Source: Cryptomeria japonica
Taxonomy: Eukaryota > Streptophyta > Pinopsida > Cupressales > Cupressaceae
DNA length: 64,000 bases
Direction: 5' to 3'
Assembly: GCF_030272615.1 (NCBI RefSeq)
Contig: NC_081412.1
Span: forward strand, 689,444,083 to 689,508,082
Shown: positions 1 through 12,455 of the stretch, one piece after another
Numbering within the stretch: the first letter of the stretch is position 1
Layout of the letters: each line of letters opens with the position of its first letter
The notes under the pieces: generated by a model
Told to the model about the DNA's origin: nothing
What the model saw: the letters and a program-made list of their open reading frames with translations, nothing else
The model's database searches: none
Program-made: the position numbers and the translations under genes

Positions 1-2599
1 TTGATATGATCTTGGGTAATAAAAAACACTAAGAATTTTTTCGATTAGGAAATTTACTTTGAGGGTTGATCGCCCCAAGGAATGACTTGAACCATGTTTT
101 CTAATTGTGTATAAAAAGAGGAGAGACAAGAAAGTTGTACCTAAATCTAGTCACAACATGTTTGGTGAATCCTTGGGGTCCTTAGTGATTCAATATACAA
201 GGTGGATATTTGGTCTAAGTGGATTTCTCTCAACCCATGCTTGTAGATGTGATAGTGTTCATGGATTTCCCCTAGATATTATTGTAGCTAGAATCCTAAA
301 ACTTCCCATCATATTTTAGTATGGTGCAAGGGATCCATATCACCCTTTGAAGATACACAGTATGTAGCTCCATGTGGTGACATAGAGGCTACTAAGGTAA
401 AGCCTTTGGCCATCTTTGGTAAGGGAAAGGAAACATATGAAACTACACCTACTATCCATGCACAAGTATATTGTATTGATGGATCAATTTTCATTGGGGG
501 TCTACACTAATAGATATACCTACTTGAATAATTTTAAGGAATGTGCTAATGTGCTTGACATGTCCTCATATGATAAAATAGTAAAATTCATTCAATCTCT
601 ATCCTTGAAAGTCAAGTTAGCATTATGTCTTTTGTGTGAAAATATCCTGCCAAAACCACTTAAATAATCAAACTTATAAATTTAGCACTTTTATTTTATT
701 ATTTGACACCTATACTATTTTGATGCTTGCACTCTATCCATTAATTCTTATGGCTGTCAATGCTTCCACTTTGTAGATTTGTAAAATGCACATATCAATA
801 CTTCCTCTCTATTAGTATATTCATGTGCATATCAAATAATTTTCTTATGTTTCAATGCTTGGACTATTACACAAAAAATAACCAATTAGACTCATCAAAC
901 TAAAACATTAGACCTTGACCAAAACTTTGACATAGGTGATCTTGAACAAACCCAAGGCATCCATTAAAATATCCAAATATTTTTCACATCCCCATGCTTT
1001 AACATAGTTAACCGTGTTACCATTACTTTCTTACATTTTTTATCATCCCTGTAATGTAGGAGCATCTAATGGTGTAAGAGAAATCTTGCATCAACCAAAA
1101 AAAATGAATTTTCTTATTGTTTTGTAAGCTTCTTTAGTTTTTTTGAGCCCACAATGACACTTTAAAGGTTCGAGATAGTAAAATTTTTGAAAAGGTCAAA
1201 AATAATCATAAGATGTTTGTAGTAAGTTGTCCTATGTGGGCATGTATGGACATGAAGACTGAAAGAGAAATAAAAAAATTAATTGAATGAAAAAATAATC
1301 ATCTCAATATCATGTACAATTTGGGATATATTAAAATTTTCATCATGGTAAATTTATTCGACAAAGTTTCAAAAATCCTCAAAAAGCTCAAAAAATGTAT
1401 GAAATCATATTTAGATAATTTGTACATTGCATATCTCTTCATTAACTTTTCAAAGATATATTATAATGGCAAATTGAATGCTAAAATCAAAATCTATGGC
1501 TTCCAAAAGTTGTACTACACAAATTTAACTTTCAAATGAAATTTCTTCTTGGGTGGGAAAATCAATGATTACACTTTTTAGAACATTATAAGGCAATTAT
1601 TGGTGCCAAATAAAAATGGAACTAAGATTACAAGTGATAGCTCCATAGTGCACATTGTGGCTCTGAACTATAGAGTTTTCTTAGAGAGTTGATTTTATTT
1701 GTAATGAATTTAGCCCATGTGGTTGTAGCGTTGTAATTTCTAAATTTGTAATTCCATTTTATTGAAGAAATAAAAAGTGGCTTGTTTTCCTTCTTGCATT
1801 TTTCGTGTTAATATTTGTTGTACTGCTATGTGTGTGTGTTGGGTGAAGTATCACTTCATCACCTTGCTTGATTTGGATTTAGGCTATACATTCAACAACC
1901 TTCATAGACACTGCCAAATTTTCAAACCTCCACTATCTTTCCAACCTTAGACATAAACCATTTTCCTTCCATTTTGGACTTAGGAGTTAAAATAAATTCC
2001 TAAATTATCTATCCACATTTGGTCACTCAATTCACACCTCCATCTTCAATCATAGTCAAACAAAAGTTTAAAATCGCTATCCAAAAAAATAAATTCAACC
2101 TATCTAAAAGTCTAATCTAGATCTTTTAATCATCCCTTTTTATCTTGCATTCTTGAGAACTTATCTATCTCAAATTGTGTGTTGAATTAGTCCTTATCAA
2201 ATTTGGATAAATCAGCTTAGGATTTTGGAAACTCCAAAAATATTAAATTTCAAAACTCTCATCCAATTTTTGTTAGGAACTTGCCTATCCTAAGTAAAAA
2301 AAAGGATAAAATCCTAATCATCCCTAATCACTATCCTAAGTAAAAAATGATAAAATCTTAATCACCCCTAATCACTAAAGAAATAGATTTACTTGAAGAA
2401 ACTTTGAACTTTTCCTACTACACCTCTTAGTCTTCCATAAATTCCCCATTCCAAAATCAACTTAGTTCAAAAGTCCAAAAACTTTCTAATATATATAGAA
2501 AAATATCATCTTGAACACATATAGTCCTTGTAGAGAAACATCTAAGACCAAAAAATCCTTACCATTCCAAACAAAAATACTCACAACCTTTATAGAAAA
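1..2599. other. Unassigned AT-rich DNA
   Basis: No coding region, RNA gene or recognisable transposon domain is visible on either strand. The short open frames, such as those near 107-319 and 1312-1539, show no family motif and have low-complexity AT-driven composition. The only internal structure I see is a two-copy tandem repeat near 2285. This is probably old transposon debris into which the Tat-like element to the right inserted, but that is inference. Confidence 0.5.
2285..2376. repeat. Two-copy tandem repeat, about 46 bp
   Basis: Two adjacent units both begin ctatcctaagtaaaaaa and both end in a cctaatcact-like tail. They start at 2285 and 2331. They differ by a few substitutions and by the length of an A run. 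Confidence 0.7.
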
Positions 2600-3190
2600 T
2601 ACAACAGATTTACATTTTTCAGGTTTTGATCAAGAGGGATTGATAGAAACAATACAAAAATTGCATACAAAGAATAGCTTCTTGTTATGCATGCAACTGA
2701 ACTCTATCGAGCATTCCTTTTAAATTTTTTGGCTAAGTAAAGTGTTTTAAGAATGAGGGTGGCTCTGCACACATTCTCCTTAATGGGATTCCTCAGTTTC
2801 CCTTCAAGCAACACCAAGGAGCCACATGGCAACTCTGCGTGCTACGACAAAAAGTAAAAGACAAAAAGGATTTTGGATAGAGGTAGCCCCTCAACATGCC
2901 ACTTGGCACAACACTCATTTTGGAACCACATGAGTTTTGCTCAGTTCAAGTTGTCATTGAGTGGAAAGGCCAAAGGGTGTACAGGTGGTGCCAACATATG
3001 AAGAAACAAAGAATTGTATACAACAACATAGTTCTCATTTAGAGAAAGGAAATTTTTTTATACATATTGGAGTTGTGCCATTGGATGGAGAATCTAGTGG
3101 GACCAACAAGGAGAGATGCTATGAAGAGTAGGAAGGGGTAGACGCATGTCATCATTGTGCTTCAAAAGAATAAAGGAAAGGAAAGGGTCT
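2600..3190 (+). repeat. 5' LTR remnant of the Tat-like element (U3 part)
   Basis: This stretch matches about 29985-30560 with frequent substitutions and small indels. Shared landmarks include ttttgatcaagag, ttgcatacaaagRagagcttctt, ttttaaattttttggctaag and ccaaggagccacat. The match stops near 3190. The rest of the LTR, with its TATA region and R/U5, and the gag gene are absent before protease sequence appears at about 3380. This is consistent with a deletion that joined U3 to the protease region. The outer left boundary is approximate. Confidence 0.65.
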
Positions 3191-3379
3191 TTTATAGTCC
3201 ACGATACCAATTGTGGGACTAACTAAGTTTGGAAGATCAAGAGAAGTCGATACTAGCCAAGTTGTTAGAGAGCTTATTCAAGTAAACTCAAAAGAGGAAG
3301 GAAAAGGTGTGCAACCACATGCAACTGTTGCCTTCACAAATTTAAAGGAAGAGTTAAGTCCAAGCTGACCCTCTTTTAT

Positions 3380-3615
3380 TTGATCCTCATCGTGGGAAAT
3401 AAATTGTTGCATATTTCTATGATTTATTTTGGTGCAAGTGCCCTAGTGATGCCTAAACAAATAGAAGATTCGCTACAATTAGAGTATGATCCTCTAGATA
3501 AGGGGGAAGTGAAATTAGAAGAGAAGAAGGTTCAAATTAAAGGTATCATTATGGCCCCCCCTCTAAAACTATATTCTCGTTCTAGTGTCATGGTGCTTCA
3601 AGAGGTGGTGATAAT
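3380..3615 (+). pseudogene. Tat-like retroviral-type aspartic protease, fragment
   Basis: The 79 codons before the Copia insertion read like a gypsy protease. There is an active-site-like stretch YFGASALVMP where families have D-S-G-A, then a long strand-rich segment ending in VVIID. The catalytic Asp is replaced by Tyr and the Ser by Phe, so the enzyme would be dead. The Copia element inserted within the IID codons (TSD 3616-3620). Protease sequence continues after the insertion at 11009 (DIPNVFRLCVFRDF). Assignment rests on motif shape and on the RT-containing context downstream. Confidence 0.55.
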
Positions 3616-3620
3616 AGATA
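3616..3620. other. Left target-site duplication AGATA of the Copia element
   Basis: AGATA directly precedes the left LTR, and the same five bases follow the right LTR at 11009-11013. Confidence 0.9.
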
Positions 3621-5039
3621 TGATGGTATGATGAAATAATAAGTATCTAGTAGATTACTAAGAGGGGTGGGGGGTGAATCACTAAACTAAAAAACTGATA
3701 CAAACTTCCCAATCTCAAACTCAAACTCACAAAGTAAACTTATCAATAGAATATCACTGTCAAGATCAATACTCATAAGAATACTCAACATCAACCAGTT
3801 AAGTATTATAACAACTTAACAGTAAACAACTTTAATCTTGTAAACATCCAAATGCTTAATCATATATCAACACACTCCATCTCTCAATGCTTCCAGTTAT
3901 CATGCCTTATTAGAAGTTAATCAAATCAATAAATAAGATCATAACCACAAAAACATTCACCACATGACACAAATATTTTTACATGGAAAACCCAAATAGG
4001 TAAAAACCACAGTGAGATGAAATTCACAAGATAGCTATCTGAACTCTTATGAAGCTCACCTTGTTAGGAGCCAAGCCTGTTAAATCTTTTACAATAAGTC
4101 TTGTTAAGAACTGATCCTGTTAGGAATCACTCGGTTAAGGAATTTACAAAATGTATTGATAAAAAAAAATACACTGTTAGGAGTAACCTCGGTAAAGGAT
4201 TTGAGAATCCAAGCTAATGGATCACCTTGTTAGAGCTTACCCAGTTAGGGGATTTCAATTCTGCTATAATTGTTAGAAGACAACATGTCTTTCTTGATCT
4301 GTCTGAATAGCACTACATTTGCTTGATCAGATCCTTTTAAGCTTCAATCTTCCTTTACTCAAACTGCAGATCCATTCTCCAGTTAGGCAACTACACACTC
4401 AATTGATTTCAACCAACACTTTGCCAATACTAAACAAAACAACTTCATCGACCTTAAATACAAATCAATTAGGTCGGTAACACAATAAAAACCTAATTAT
4501 CTCATAGAGATTACAAACAAATCGGTTCAAGTGTGACCATTGGATTTACATAACAATCTATACACATTCTTCAAGAAAATTCCAACCTCTTAATCGGACT
4601 TGTAACTCATCATACACTTTGCATTAGATGCAATCCACTTTGCTCATTCCCTAGATAATCAAACAAACACGCCAAAACAATTTGAACTTATCTTCTTACA
4701 ATGATCACACGTGTCTCCATCATTACCGCTCATCATCAGATAATAAACCAACATAACCATTTCAGCAAACTTAATTGGTTATAGTTTAACAAAAACAACT
4801 GGTAGGGTTTACCGGTTACATAACATAGAAAGGGTTTAACCATATACACTAGTTACCAGTTCAACTCACAAACTTACATACCGGTTTACAACATCTTCCT
4901 AAAAGCTCTTCCTACCGGTTACAAGACAATATAAATAATAACAACAATATCAGCAATATCATAAATACCATTACCGATTCAATTGACATCAATGACAACA
5001 TAACATATCATTAATGCAATTTTCATGAAAATACCAACA
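3621..5039 (-). repeat. 3' LTR of the Copia element
   Basis: The LTR is 1419 bp. On the minus strand it begins TGTTGGTATTTTC and ends CATACCATCA. It matches 9571-11008 along its whole length with scattered substitutions and short indels. It contains a run of related TTAGGA/GTTAAG segments (4060-4260). It also has the module that on the minus strand reads gtggtttttacc...gggttttccatgt (near 3980-4010), which recurs in the other Copia-type LTRs of this window. Confidence 0.95.
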
Positions 5040-5051
5040 ATCTCCCCCTTT
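5040..5051 (-). promoter_or_regulatory. Polypurine tract of the Copia element
   Basis: On the minus strand the sequence AAAGGGGGAGAT lies immediately upstream of the 3' LTR start TGTTGG. This is the expected position and composition for the plus-strand DNA primer of reverse transcription. Confidence 0.9.
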
Positions 5052-5369
5052 GCCATTGATGGCAATACAAATATCAACGCCTCTAATTGCTGCTATGAAT
5101 GGTGAATAGGAATCCTAGTTTACATTACCAAATATTCACTATGCTATGTCTATCTTCAACCTGTCGCTGGTTTCCCTTTGCCAATCACATAATTCTTCCC
5201 CTAATCACAAAATTATTCTCCCCCTTTGACAACAATGCCAAATTGAAAGTAAAACATGTAATTGCAAATTTTTATTGTACATCAACAACATACTACAATT
5301 TGATGCTCCCCCTATGGAATACATCCACTTCTTCATCAATCCTTCTAAGATTTTGCAAGTAATTCAGAA

Positions 5370-6265
5370 CCTGATGCAATCAGCATCATGCTCAACTAAC
5401 TTCATGAAGAGGGACAACCCCCAACTAACTTGTAAGATACTCAAAAGTGGTCTTAGGCAGAGGTTTGGTAAAGATATTTGCAAGCTATTCCTTGGTAGAA
5501 ACATGCTCTAAGATAACATCTTTACTTTGAACTTTTTCCCTCAAAAGTGATACTTCAATTCAATGTGCTTGGTTCATGTGTGCAAAAAAGGATTCTTAGA
5601 AATATTTATGGCACTTTTATTATCACATAAAATCTTTATAGGTTCTGAGATCTTCATCTTAAAACCTTCCACAATGTGCCTCATCCAAATAGCCTATGTG
5701 CAATTCATATAAGCTGCAACATATTCAGCTTCAACAGTAGATTGTGAAGTACAACTCTGCTTCTTACTACTCCATGAAACAAGCCTTCCTCCTAGAAAGA
5801 ATGCTCCACTGGTAGTGCTTTTCTGATCATCAACATTTCCTGCCCAATCAACATCTGTATATGCCTTCAAGTCAAAGTTTTCTCCATATGGATACATAAT
5901 CCATAGTCAATAGTACCTTTCAGATACCTAATAATTCTCTTGGTTGCTATCAGGTGTGCTTCCTTTGGATTCTTCTGGAATATTGCAACTATACCAACCA
6001 CATGGGCAATATTCAGTATGCTATGAACAACATAGTGCAATTTGCCAATCATTGACCTGTATTCCTTTTCATCAATAGACTTAGATTCACCTTCCTTGGA
6101 CAACTTACAACCTGTAACCATTAGTGTTCCAACTGGTTTACAATCACTCATGCCAAAAGTCTTCAAAACCTCTTTCACATACTTAGATTGAGTAATGAAA
6201 ATACCATTCTTCATTTGATGTATCTGCAAGCCTATGGAATTTTTTATTTTCCCTACTAAAGACAT
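5370..6265 (-). pseudogene. Copia pol: RT C-terminal part and RNase H
   Basis: Reading leftward from 6265, the frame encodes the end of the RT domain (KNSIGLQIHQMKNGIF, then SMIGKLHYV). It then gives a Copia RNase H with the motifs YTDVDWAGNVDDQKSTTS, SWSSKKQSCTSQSTVEAEY and, further left, ILCDNKSAINISKNP. This is followed by the conserved tail around EQLANIFTKPLP (near 5450-5540). The catalytic acidic positions D, E and D can be recognised. A frame change near 5880-5900 and stops downstream inactivate it. It is the last domain before the 3' untranslated part of the element. Confidence 0.85.
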
Positions 6266-6960
6266 TTCGAACTTAGTTTTTCATTTCATCTGCAAAACTA
6301 TTGCTCATGACATCATTAACTCCAAAAATAATATCATCAACAAATACTTCACTGACCAATATTTCATCTCCTTCAACTTGAGATAAATATTACTATCATC
6401 ACTGGTTCTTGCAAAGCCTATCTTCATCAAATGTGTATGAAGTCATTCATAGCATGCTCTAGGTGCCTAGTTTAATCCATACAAAGCTTTATGCAACCTA
6501 CATACCATGTCTCTCTCATCAGTCAATGCATAACCATCTAGCTAATCTATGTATACCTCTTCTTCCAATATCCCATTAAAAAATGCAGACTTAACATCCA
6601 TTTGGTATACCTTGAACTTCTTACGGGCTGCAAATGCAAGTAAAGTTTTGACACCTTCCAGTCTTGCTACTGGTGCAAAAGTTTCACCATAATCTTCTCC
6701 TTCTTCTTGAGCATAAACCTTGCAGACTAATATTCCCTTGTTGTGAACTACAACACCATCTTCATTTAACTTGTTTCTAAATACCCATTTTGTACCTATA
6801 ACATTTGTGTTTACCGGTCAGGGTACCAGGGTCCAAGTGTTGTTCTTCTCAATTTGATCCACTTCCTCCTCCATAGATTTAACCCAATAATCATCACCAA
6901 ATGCTTCCTTAGCACTTCTAGGTTCAATGGTGGAGATCATGCAAGAGTTCTCTCTTATTC
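6266..6960 (-). pseudogene. Copia pol: reverse transcriptase
   Basis: The minus strand encodes a recognisable Copia RT. In order it shows EAFGDDYWVKSMEEE, WVFRNKLNEDG, YGETFAPVARLEGVKTLLAF, VYQMDVKSAFFNGILEEEVY and VCRLHKALYGLN. The active-site stretch is FVDDIIFG, where YVDD is usual, at about 6320-6345. It would copy the element's RNA into DNA inside virus-like particles. It carries several stop codons and at least one frameshift between the VDD region and the downstream part, so it is not functional. Confidence 0.85.
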
Positions 6961-7000
6961 TTCTTCTAGTTAATAATCCAACATCCTTATCCCCAATAAT

Positions 7001-8370
7001 CTACTCAGGACTATGGTTCAGTCTCACATACCTAGGAATAACATGATCATTCTCTTCAGGTCCAACTTCTTCATTATCATCTTCCTCTGAATTTATTTGT
7101 TCCGGTTGAACAGGTGCATTAGAATTTGCTTTACCCATTCCTAATTTAACAGTTTCAAGTTCCAAAATCAAAATGCAAGGATCTTCATCCTTTTTGTCTA
7201 AACTAGTTCCTTCTGAGACTTCAGGACATTCATCTACTCGAGCATCAACACTCTCAACAATTCTCTGTGTCCTATTGTTGAAGCATCTATAGGCCTTACT
7301 CTTGGTGGAATAGCCAAGAAATATTCCTTCATCACTCTTAGCTTCAAACTTGCTTATGTAATCACCTCTTTTAATAAAGCATTTGCTACCAAATATCTTA
7401 AAATAGCTAACATTAGGTGATCTTCCATACCAATATTCATAAGGGGTCTTGTCCTTACCTCTTTTCACCAGAACTTGGTTCATTGTGTAGACAACTATGT
7501 ACTTATAACTTCTTTCCAAAATGTTTTCACTACACCTCCTTGTATTAACATTGTCCTTGTAGCTTCAACCATTGACCAATTGTTCCTCTCTATGATACCA
7601 TTTTGTTGTGGTGTACTTGATGCAGAAAGATGTCGTTTGATACCATTCTCATCATAGTACAGTGAAATCCTCAAAAGTAAATCCACCACTTTGATCTGTT
7701 CTTAGACATTTTATCTTTTATTTACTCTCTTTCTCAGCTAAGGCCTTGAATGCCTTGAACTTACCAAAAGCTTCATTATTATCCTTCAAGAATGTGACCC
7801 ACATCATCCTTGAACAATCATCAGTGAAGATCATGAAATATCTATCACCTTGAATGCTTCTTGTTCTTTTTGGTCCACATAGATCTGTATGAACGAAATC
7901 TAACAAGTGCTCTAATGAGAAGGATTTGCTCTTGAAAGTTGAAGAAGTCATCTTTCCTAATTGACATTCTTTGCAAAGAGCATTAACCGGTTTGTCTAGT
8001 TGAGGTAGACCTCTTATTGTCTTGGACTTGCTCACTTTAACAATGTTATCAAAGTTTATATGACAAAATCTCTTATGCCAAAGCCAGCTATCATCTATCT
8101 TTGCAATCAAACAATTGCTAACTTTAGGATTAAGATGAAACAGATTACCTCTGGTTTGTTTCCCTGTTGCAATCAATTCACCTTTGTTGTCAAAGATTTT
8201 GCACATACCATTTCTAAACTCCAGTGGGTATCCTTTGTTATTAAGTTGTGCCACACTCAGAAGATTGTGCTTTAGACCTTCAACCCAATAGACATCATCA
8301 GAACTGCTCTTCCCATTAAGACAAGTAACTCCCTTGCCTTTAACCATACACAGTGAGTCATTGCCAAATT
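7001..8370 (-). pseudogene. Copia pol: integrase
   Basis: The GAG-pre-integrase zinc region is visible as WHKRFCHINF followed by CKECQLGK (HHCC type). The catalytic core has the first Asp in HTDLCGP, the second in the segment resumed after a break near 7690-7718, and the catalytic Glu in NGIIERNN. The C-terminal part (7001-7519) shows TPYEYWYGRSPNVSYFKIFG and GIFLGYSTKSKAYRCFN, typical of Copia integrase. The overlapping frames at 7495-7519 and the gap at 7690-7717 mark frameshifts. The enzyme would insert the cDNA into the genome, but this copy is broken. Confidence 0.85.
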
Positions 8371-8485
8371 TGACAACACCGCCATCAAATTCCTTCAAGG
8401 AAAGAAATTTGCTTTGATCACTAGTCATATGATGTGAACAACCACTATCAATGATCCAATCATCAGAGTTATCCATCCTATACAC
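8371..8485 (-). pseudogene. Copia pol: aspartic protease active-site region
   Basis: The frame starts NSDDWIIDSGCSHHMTSD. The DSG triad preceded by W-I-I is the Copia protease active site, and the following region (KGKGVTCLNG, YWVEGLKHNLLSVAQL) is the conserved C-terminal half, running on into the integrase frame. The protease cleaves the polyprotein into Gag and Pol products. The frame is continuous with the pre-integrase region down to 7718. Confidence 0.85.
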
Positions 8486-8559
8486 TAGTGTCTTCTTATC
8501 TGATATCTCTTCTTAATAGCTACAAACACAATATCTTCACTAGCATCATCATCAGATTA

Positions 8560-9498
8560 TTCATCAGTGATACCACTGTCAATAGAAATAAGACAATCTC
8601 TCTTGCCTTTACCCTTATACTTCTTGAATTTGTCTCTCTTGTATTCATTTTCACCATTAGGAAAATTAGCTGCTATATGACCAATCTTGTTGCATGCAAA
8701 ACATTTTAAAGGTAGTTTACCTTTATATTTCCCAGTGCCTCTAGGTAGTCATTTTGCGAACAATGCTTCAAGCTCCACTAAGTTGTCTTCATCATCAACA
8801 TCTCTGCTGGATCTAGATTCATAGCCACGACAAGTATCTCTACTTTTCCTCATAGATGTGTTAGAAACAGAAGCTCTGAATGCAGATTCTAGTTTCTGTA
8901 CACTACCATCATAACCGTTTAATTCAAAAGCAGTAAGTTTGCCAATGATAGAGTCAAGAGTTACCTTAGTTTTGTCAATGGAATTCAGCTCCTGAATAGC
9001 TGCAACTCGGATAGCATAGACCAGTAGCAGGGTTCTCAATACCTTACTGATCACTGTGGCATCTTCCACTTTCCCTCCTGCACTCTTTATTTCACCAACT
9101 ATCTCTTTTATCCTTTGACTGTACTGCTAGATATTCTCACCTTCAGACATCCTCATGTCATCAAAATTTCCTCTTGGGCTCCCCTCTTTAGCAATCTTAA
9201 CATGTTCATCACCGCTATAAATCTCTTCAAGTTTTTTCCATACTTCATATGTAGTTTCAAGACCATGAACATCTAAATATTTAGCATCAGATAAGGAACT
9301 GATAATAGCCTCTAATGCTTGATGATTTTCTTATTGTTCTTTCTTCTAAGCATTAGTCAGAGTTCCAGTAGGTGTAACATACTGAATTTCTACGTGATCC
9401 CATTACTGACTTCCCAGACTCTTAATGTAAATATTTATTCTATCACTCCATATCCTATAGTTATCTTTGTTGAACTTCAGACCTTCCTTCTTCATCAT
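8560..9498 (-). pseudogene. Copia gag (capsid and nucleocapsid)
   Basis: Starting from an ATG-ATG pair at 9498, the minus strand gives a UBN2-type Copia Gag. It shows KEGLKFNKDNYRIWSDRI, then LSDAKYLDVHGLETTYEVWK and VISKVLRTL, all in one frame with about five in-frame stops. After a stop at 8749 the frame continues into a nucleocapsid zinc knuckle, CFACNKIGHIAANF. The pattern C-x2-C-x4-H is present, but the fourth ligand is Phe instead of Cys. Gag forms the particle shell and binds RNA. The start is chosen because it is the first Met after the primer-binding site with Gag homology. Confidence 0.8.
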
Positions 9499-9556
9499 TA
9501 TCTACATGATGTTTTCATCAAGTTGTTAGGCTTTTATATTTAAGAGGACCTGAGAT

Positions 9557-9568
9557 GCTCTGATACCA
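9557..9568 (-). promoter_or_regulatory. Primer-binding site of the Copia element (tRNA-iMet)
   Basis: The minus strand reads TGGTATCAGAGC two bases after the 5' LTR end. This is the classic plant complement of the initiator-methionine tRNA 3' end. Confidence 0.95.
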
Positions 9569-9570
9569 AT

Positions 9571-11008
9571 TGATGGTATGATGAAAGAATAAGTATCTGG
9601 TATATTACTGAGAGGGGTGGGGGGTGAATCAATAAACTAAAAAACTGATACAAACTTCCCAATCTCAAACTCAAACTCACAAAGTAAACTTATCAATAGA
9701 ATATCACTATCAAGATAAATACTCAACATCAACCAGTTAACTGTTATAACAACTTAAGAGTAAACAACTTTAATCTTGTAAACATCCAAATGCTCAATCA
9801 TATATCAACACACTCCATCTCTCAATGATTCCAGTTATCATGCCTTATCAAAAGTTAATCAAATCAACAAATAAGATCATAACCACAAAAAACATTCACC
9901 ACATGACACCAATGTTTATACATGGAAAACCCAAATAGGTAAAAACCACGGTGAGATGAGACTCACAAGATAGCTATCTGAACTCTTCTGAAGTTTGCCC
10001 TATTAGGATCCAAGCCCATTAAATCTTTTGCAATAAGTCCTATTAAGAATTGATCCTATTAGGAATCACCTGGTTATGGGATTTACAAAATTCCTTAATA
10101 AAAAGCAAATACCCTGTTAGGAGTAACCTTGGTAGAGGATTTGAGAATCCAAGCTAATGGATCACCTTGTTAGAGGATTTAAGAAGTAACCAAGCTTGTT
10201 AGAGCTTACCTGGTTAGGGGATTTCAATTCTGTTGTAATTGTTAGAAGACAATAGGTTTTTCTTCATATGTCTGAATAGCACTACATTTTCTTGATCAAA
10301 TCCTTTTAAGCTTCAATCTGCCTTTAATCAAATTGCAGATCCATTCTCTAGTTAGCAACCACACACTCAACTGATTTCAGCCAACACTAAACAAACTAAC
10401 CTCATCGACCTTAAATACAAATAAATTAGGTCGGTAACACAACAAAAACCTAATTATCTCATAGATTACAAACAAATCGGTTCAAGTGTGACCATTGGAT
10501 TTACATAGCAATCTATACACATTCTTCAAGAAAATTCCAACCGCTCCATGATCACCGCTTCATCGGACTTGTAACTCATCACACGCTTTGCATTAGATGC
10601 AATCCACTTTGCTCATTCCCTAGACAATCAAACAAATGTGCCAAAACAATCTAAACTTATTTTCTTACAATGATCACACGTGTCTCCATCATTACCACTC
10701 ATCATCAGATAATAAACCAACATAACCATTTTAGAAAACTTAATTGGTTAGGATTTAACAAAAACAACTGGTAGGGTTTACCAGTTACATAACATAGAAA
10801 GGGTTTAACCTTATACACTATTTACCAATTCAACTCACAAACTTACATACAGGTTTACAACATCTTCCTCAAAGTTCTTCCTACCAGTTACAAGACAATA
10901 TCAATAATAACAACAATATCAACAATATCATAAATACCATTACCGGTTCAATTGACATCAATGACAATATAACATATCATTAATGCAATCTTCATGCAAA
11001 TGCCAACA
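9571..11008 (-). repeat. 5' LTR of the Copia element
   Basis: The LTR is 1438 bp and matches 3621-5039. The left end (plus-strand TGATGGTATG) abuts the primer-binding site, and the right end (TGCCAACA) is followed by the TSD AGATA at 11009-11013. The two LTRs differ by many substitutions and by small gaps, so the insertion is not recent. Confidence 0.95.
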
Positions 11009-11757
11009 AGATATCCCAAATGTTTTTAGGCTATGTGTGTTTAGAGATTTTACTACAAAAAATGGAGATATCATTCCTTAGATTGGTCCCATTTGATATT
11101 GAGAACCAAATATGACTCAAAAATGGTGTTGTTTGAGTCACTACACAAAGAGCACATAGTTGATGATCATGTGATGAACTTCGAAGCTACCCATTTATCT
11201 TTTTTAAAAGATGAAATGTATTGTGTCGAGATGATTTAAAATTAAGGAGTGACATGCATAAGAAGCTATTAAGAAGAGGCTCTCATCAACGAATTTATTC
11301 AAAATGACTCTTTCACAAATTATGATGCTATTGGCTTGGGGACCTATGTGATCTACGATGAAGATCAAGTCATATTTGAAATCAAAAAATAGGATGATTT
11401 TTAGGAAAAGGATTCTAAAGATTATTCCACTTTTTGGATATTTACACTTTGATGGTGCAAGATGCAAAACCGGCTCTAGAGTTGGTATCTATCTAATCTC
11501 TCCTTCAGAGCTAAAAAATTTCATATCTTTTTTATTTCAATTCAGCTGCACCAATAATGAGGTCAAATATGAAGCTTTCATCCCTAACCTAAACCTTTGT
11601 TGAATGGATTAGAATCAAGCAATTAAAAGTATGTAGAGATTCTAAATTGGTAGTCAAGCAAACGAGAGAAACAATTGTTGCAAAGAATGTTTGAATGAGG
11701 TCTTATCACCATCCAATATGGGATTTGATCGAAGCATTTGAAGCAACATCCAAATAG
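11009..11757 (+). pseudogene. Tat-like element: protease tail and second (retroviral-like) RNase H
   Basis: After the Copia TSD the host frame resumes (DIPNVFRLCVFRDF, the end of protease). From about 11440 a separate RNase H-like domain appears. It shows LHFDGARCKTGSRVGIYLIS, then SCTNNEVKYEAFI and, after a frame change, IKQLKVCRDSKLVVKQ. The D, E and D positions expected for an RVT_3-type RNase H can be seen. In this element the domain lies before the RT, not after the first RNase H. The chromovirus at 11758 interrupts it. Coding sequence of linker type resumes at about 20155. Confidence 0.65.
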
Positions 11758-12455
11758 TGTAATGTACCCTTCTCGTTCATGACCTCCCAGTGGTCCATTA
11801 GCCTATTCCTGAGACCCGTAGGCTAGGTGGAATGAAGAATGAGGGTCCAGCATTGATGAGGCAAGGACTTACTATTTTTAGTAAGTCAGGGAATGGCTAT
11901 TTTGGTGATATTGTCCTACTGAGCTCTCCATGCTCTATCACTGGGTGCGAAGATCATTCTTTTTGGAGCATTAGTTCTTGACTTACTATTTTTAGTAAGT
12001 GGCAGTATGGCATAATTCTATTTATGGTAGTGGACAAGGTCCTAATCCTGCAAGAGTTCAGTGGCCTTACTAGCTTTGTTTCATCCTCATTTTGATAGAA
12101 ATTAGCACGAGAGTCATTTGTGACACAATTAAATATTATTTCCTTATCCTAAGGTTAATATTTAATTAATCTGATTAATTGCTACTGATTTATTGAATTT
12201 GGGATTAATGTCTAATATCTCCTAAGTGCTTGGCGAAATTTATGTCTAATAAGGAGATGTCAAAATTATTAAGAGAGATATTATTTTATTTCCATCTCTA
12301 ATGTTTGCTGAGTGAAATATCGTGGTCCTTGCTTTATGGTGTGAGGATTGACTTATGAGATGGCACCACTCTTGGGGTCCATGTGAGATGAAATGAAATG
12401 CAAATGGAAGAAGTTGAGTTTGAAGCAATTTGCATTTGAAATCGATGGTGTGAAG

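Larger units (their letters stand above)
3621..11008 (-). mobile_element. Complete but decayed Ty1/Copia LTR retrotransposon
   Basis: This is a 7.4-kb element in reverse orientation. It has two long LTRs (3621-5039 and 9571-11008), perfect 5-bp TSDs (AGATA), a tRNA-iMet primer-binding site beside the right (5') LTR, and a polypurine tract beside the left (3') LTR. The interior order in the element's own sense is gag, protease, integrase, RT, RNase H, which is the Copia order. The coding region carries several stops and frameshifts but is otherwise nearly full length. It sits inside the protease gene of the Tat-like element, so it is younger than that element. Confidence 0.95.

Noticed and set aside
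107-667. Two short open frames in the left flank
   Set aside because: No recognisable domain, no codon bias that I can see, and no neighbouring transposon structure to support them.
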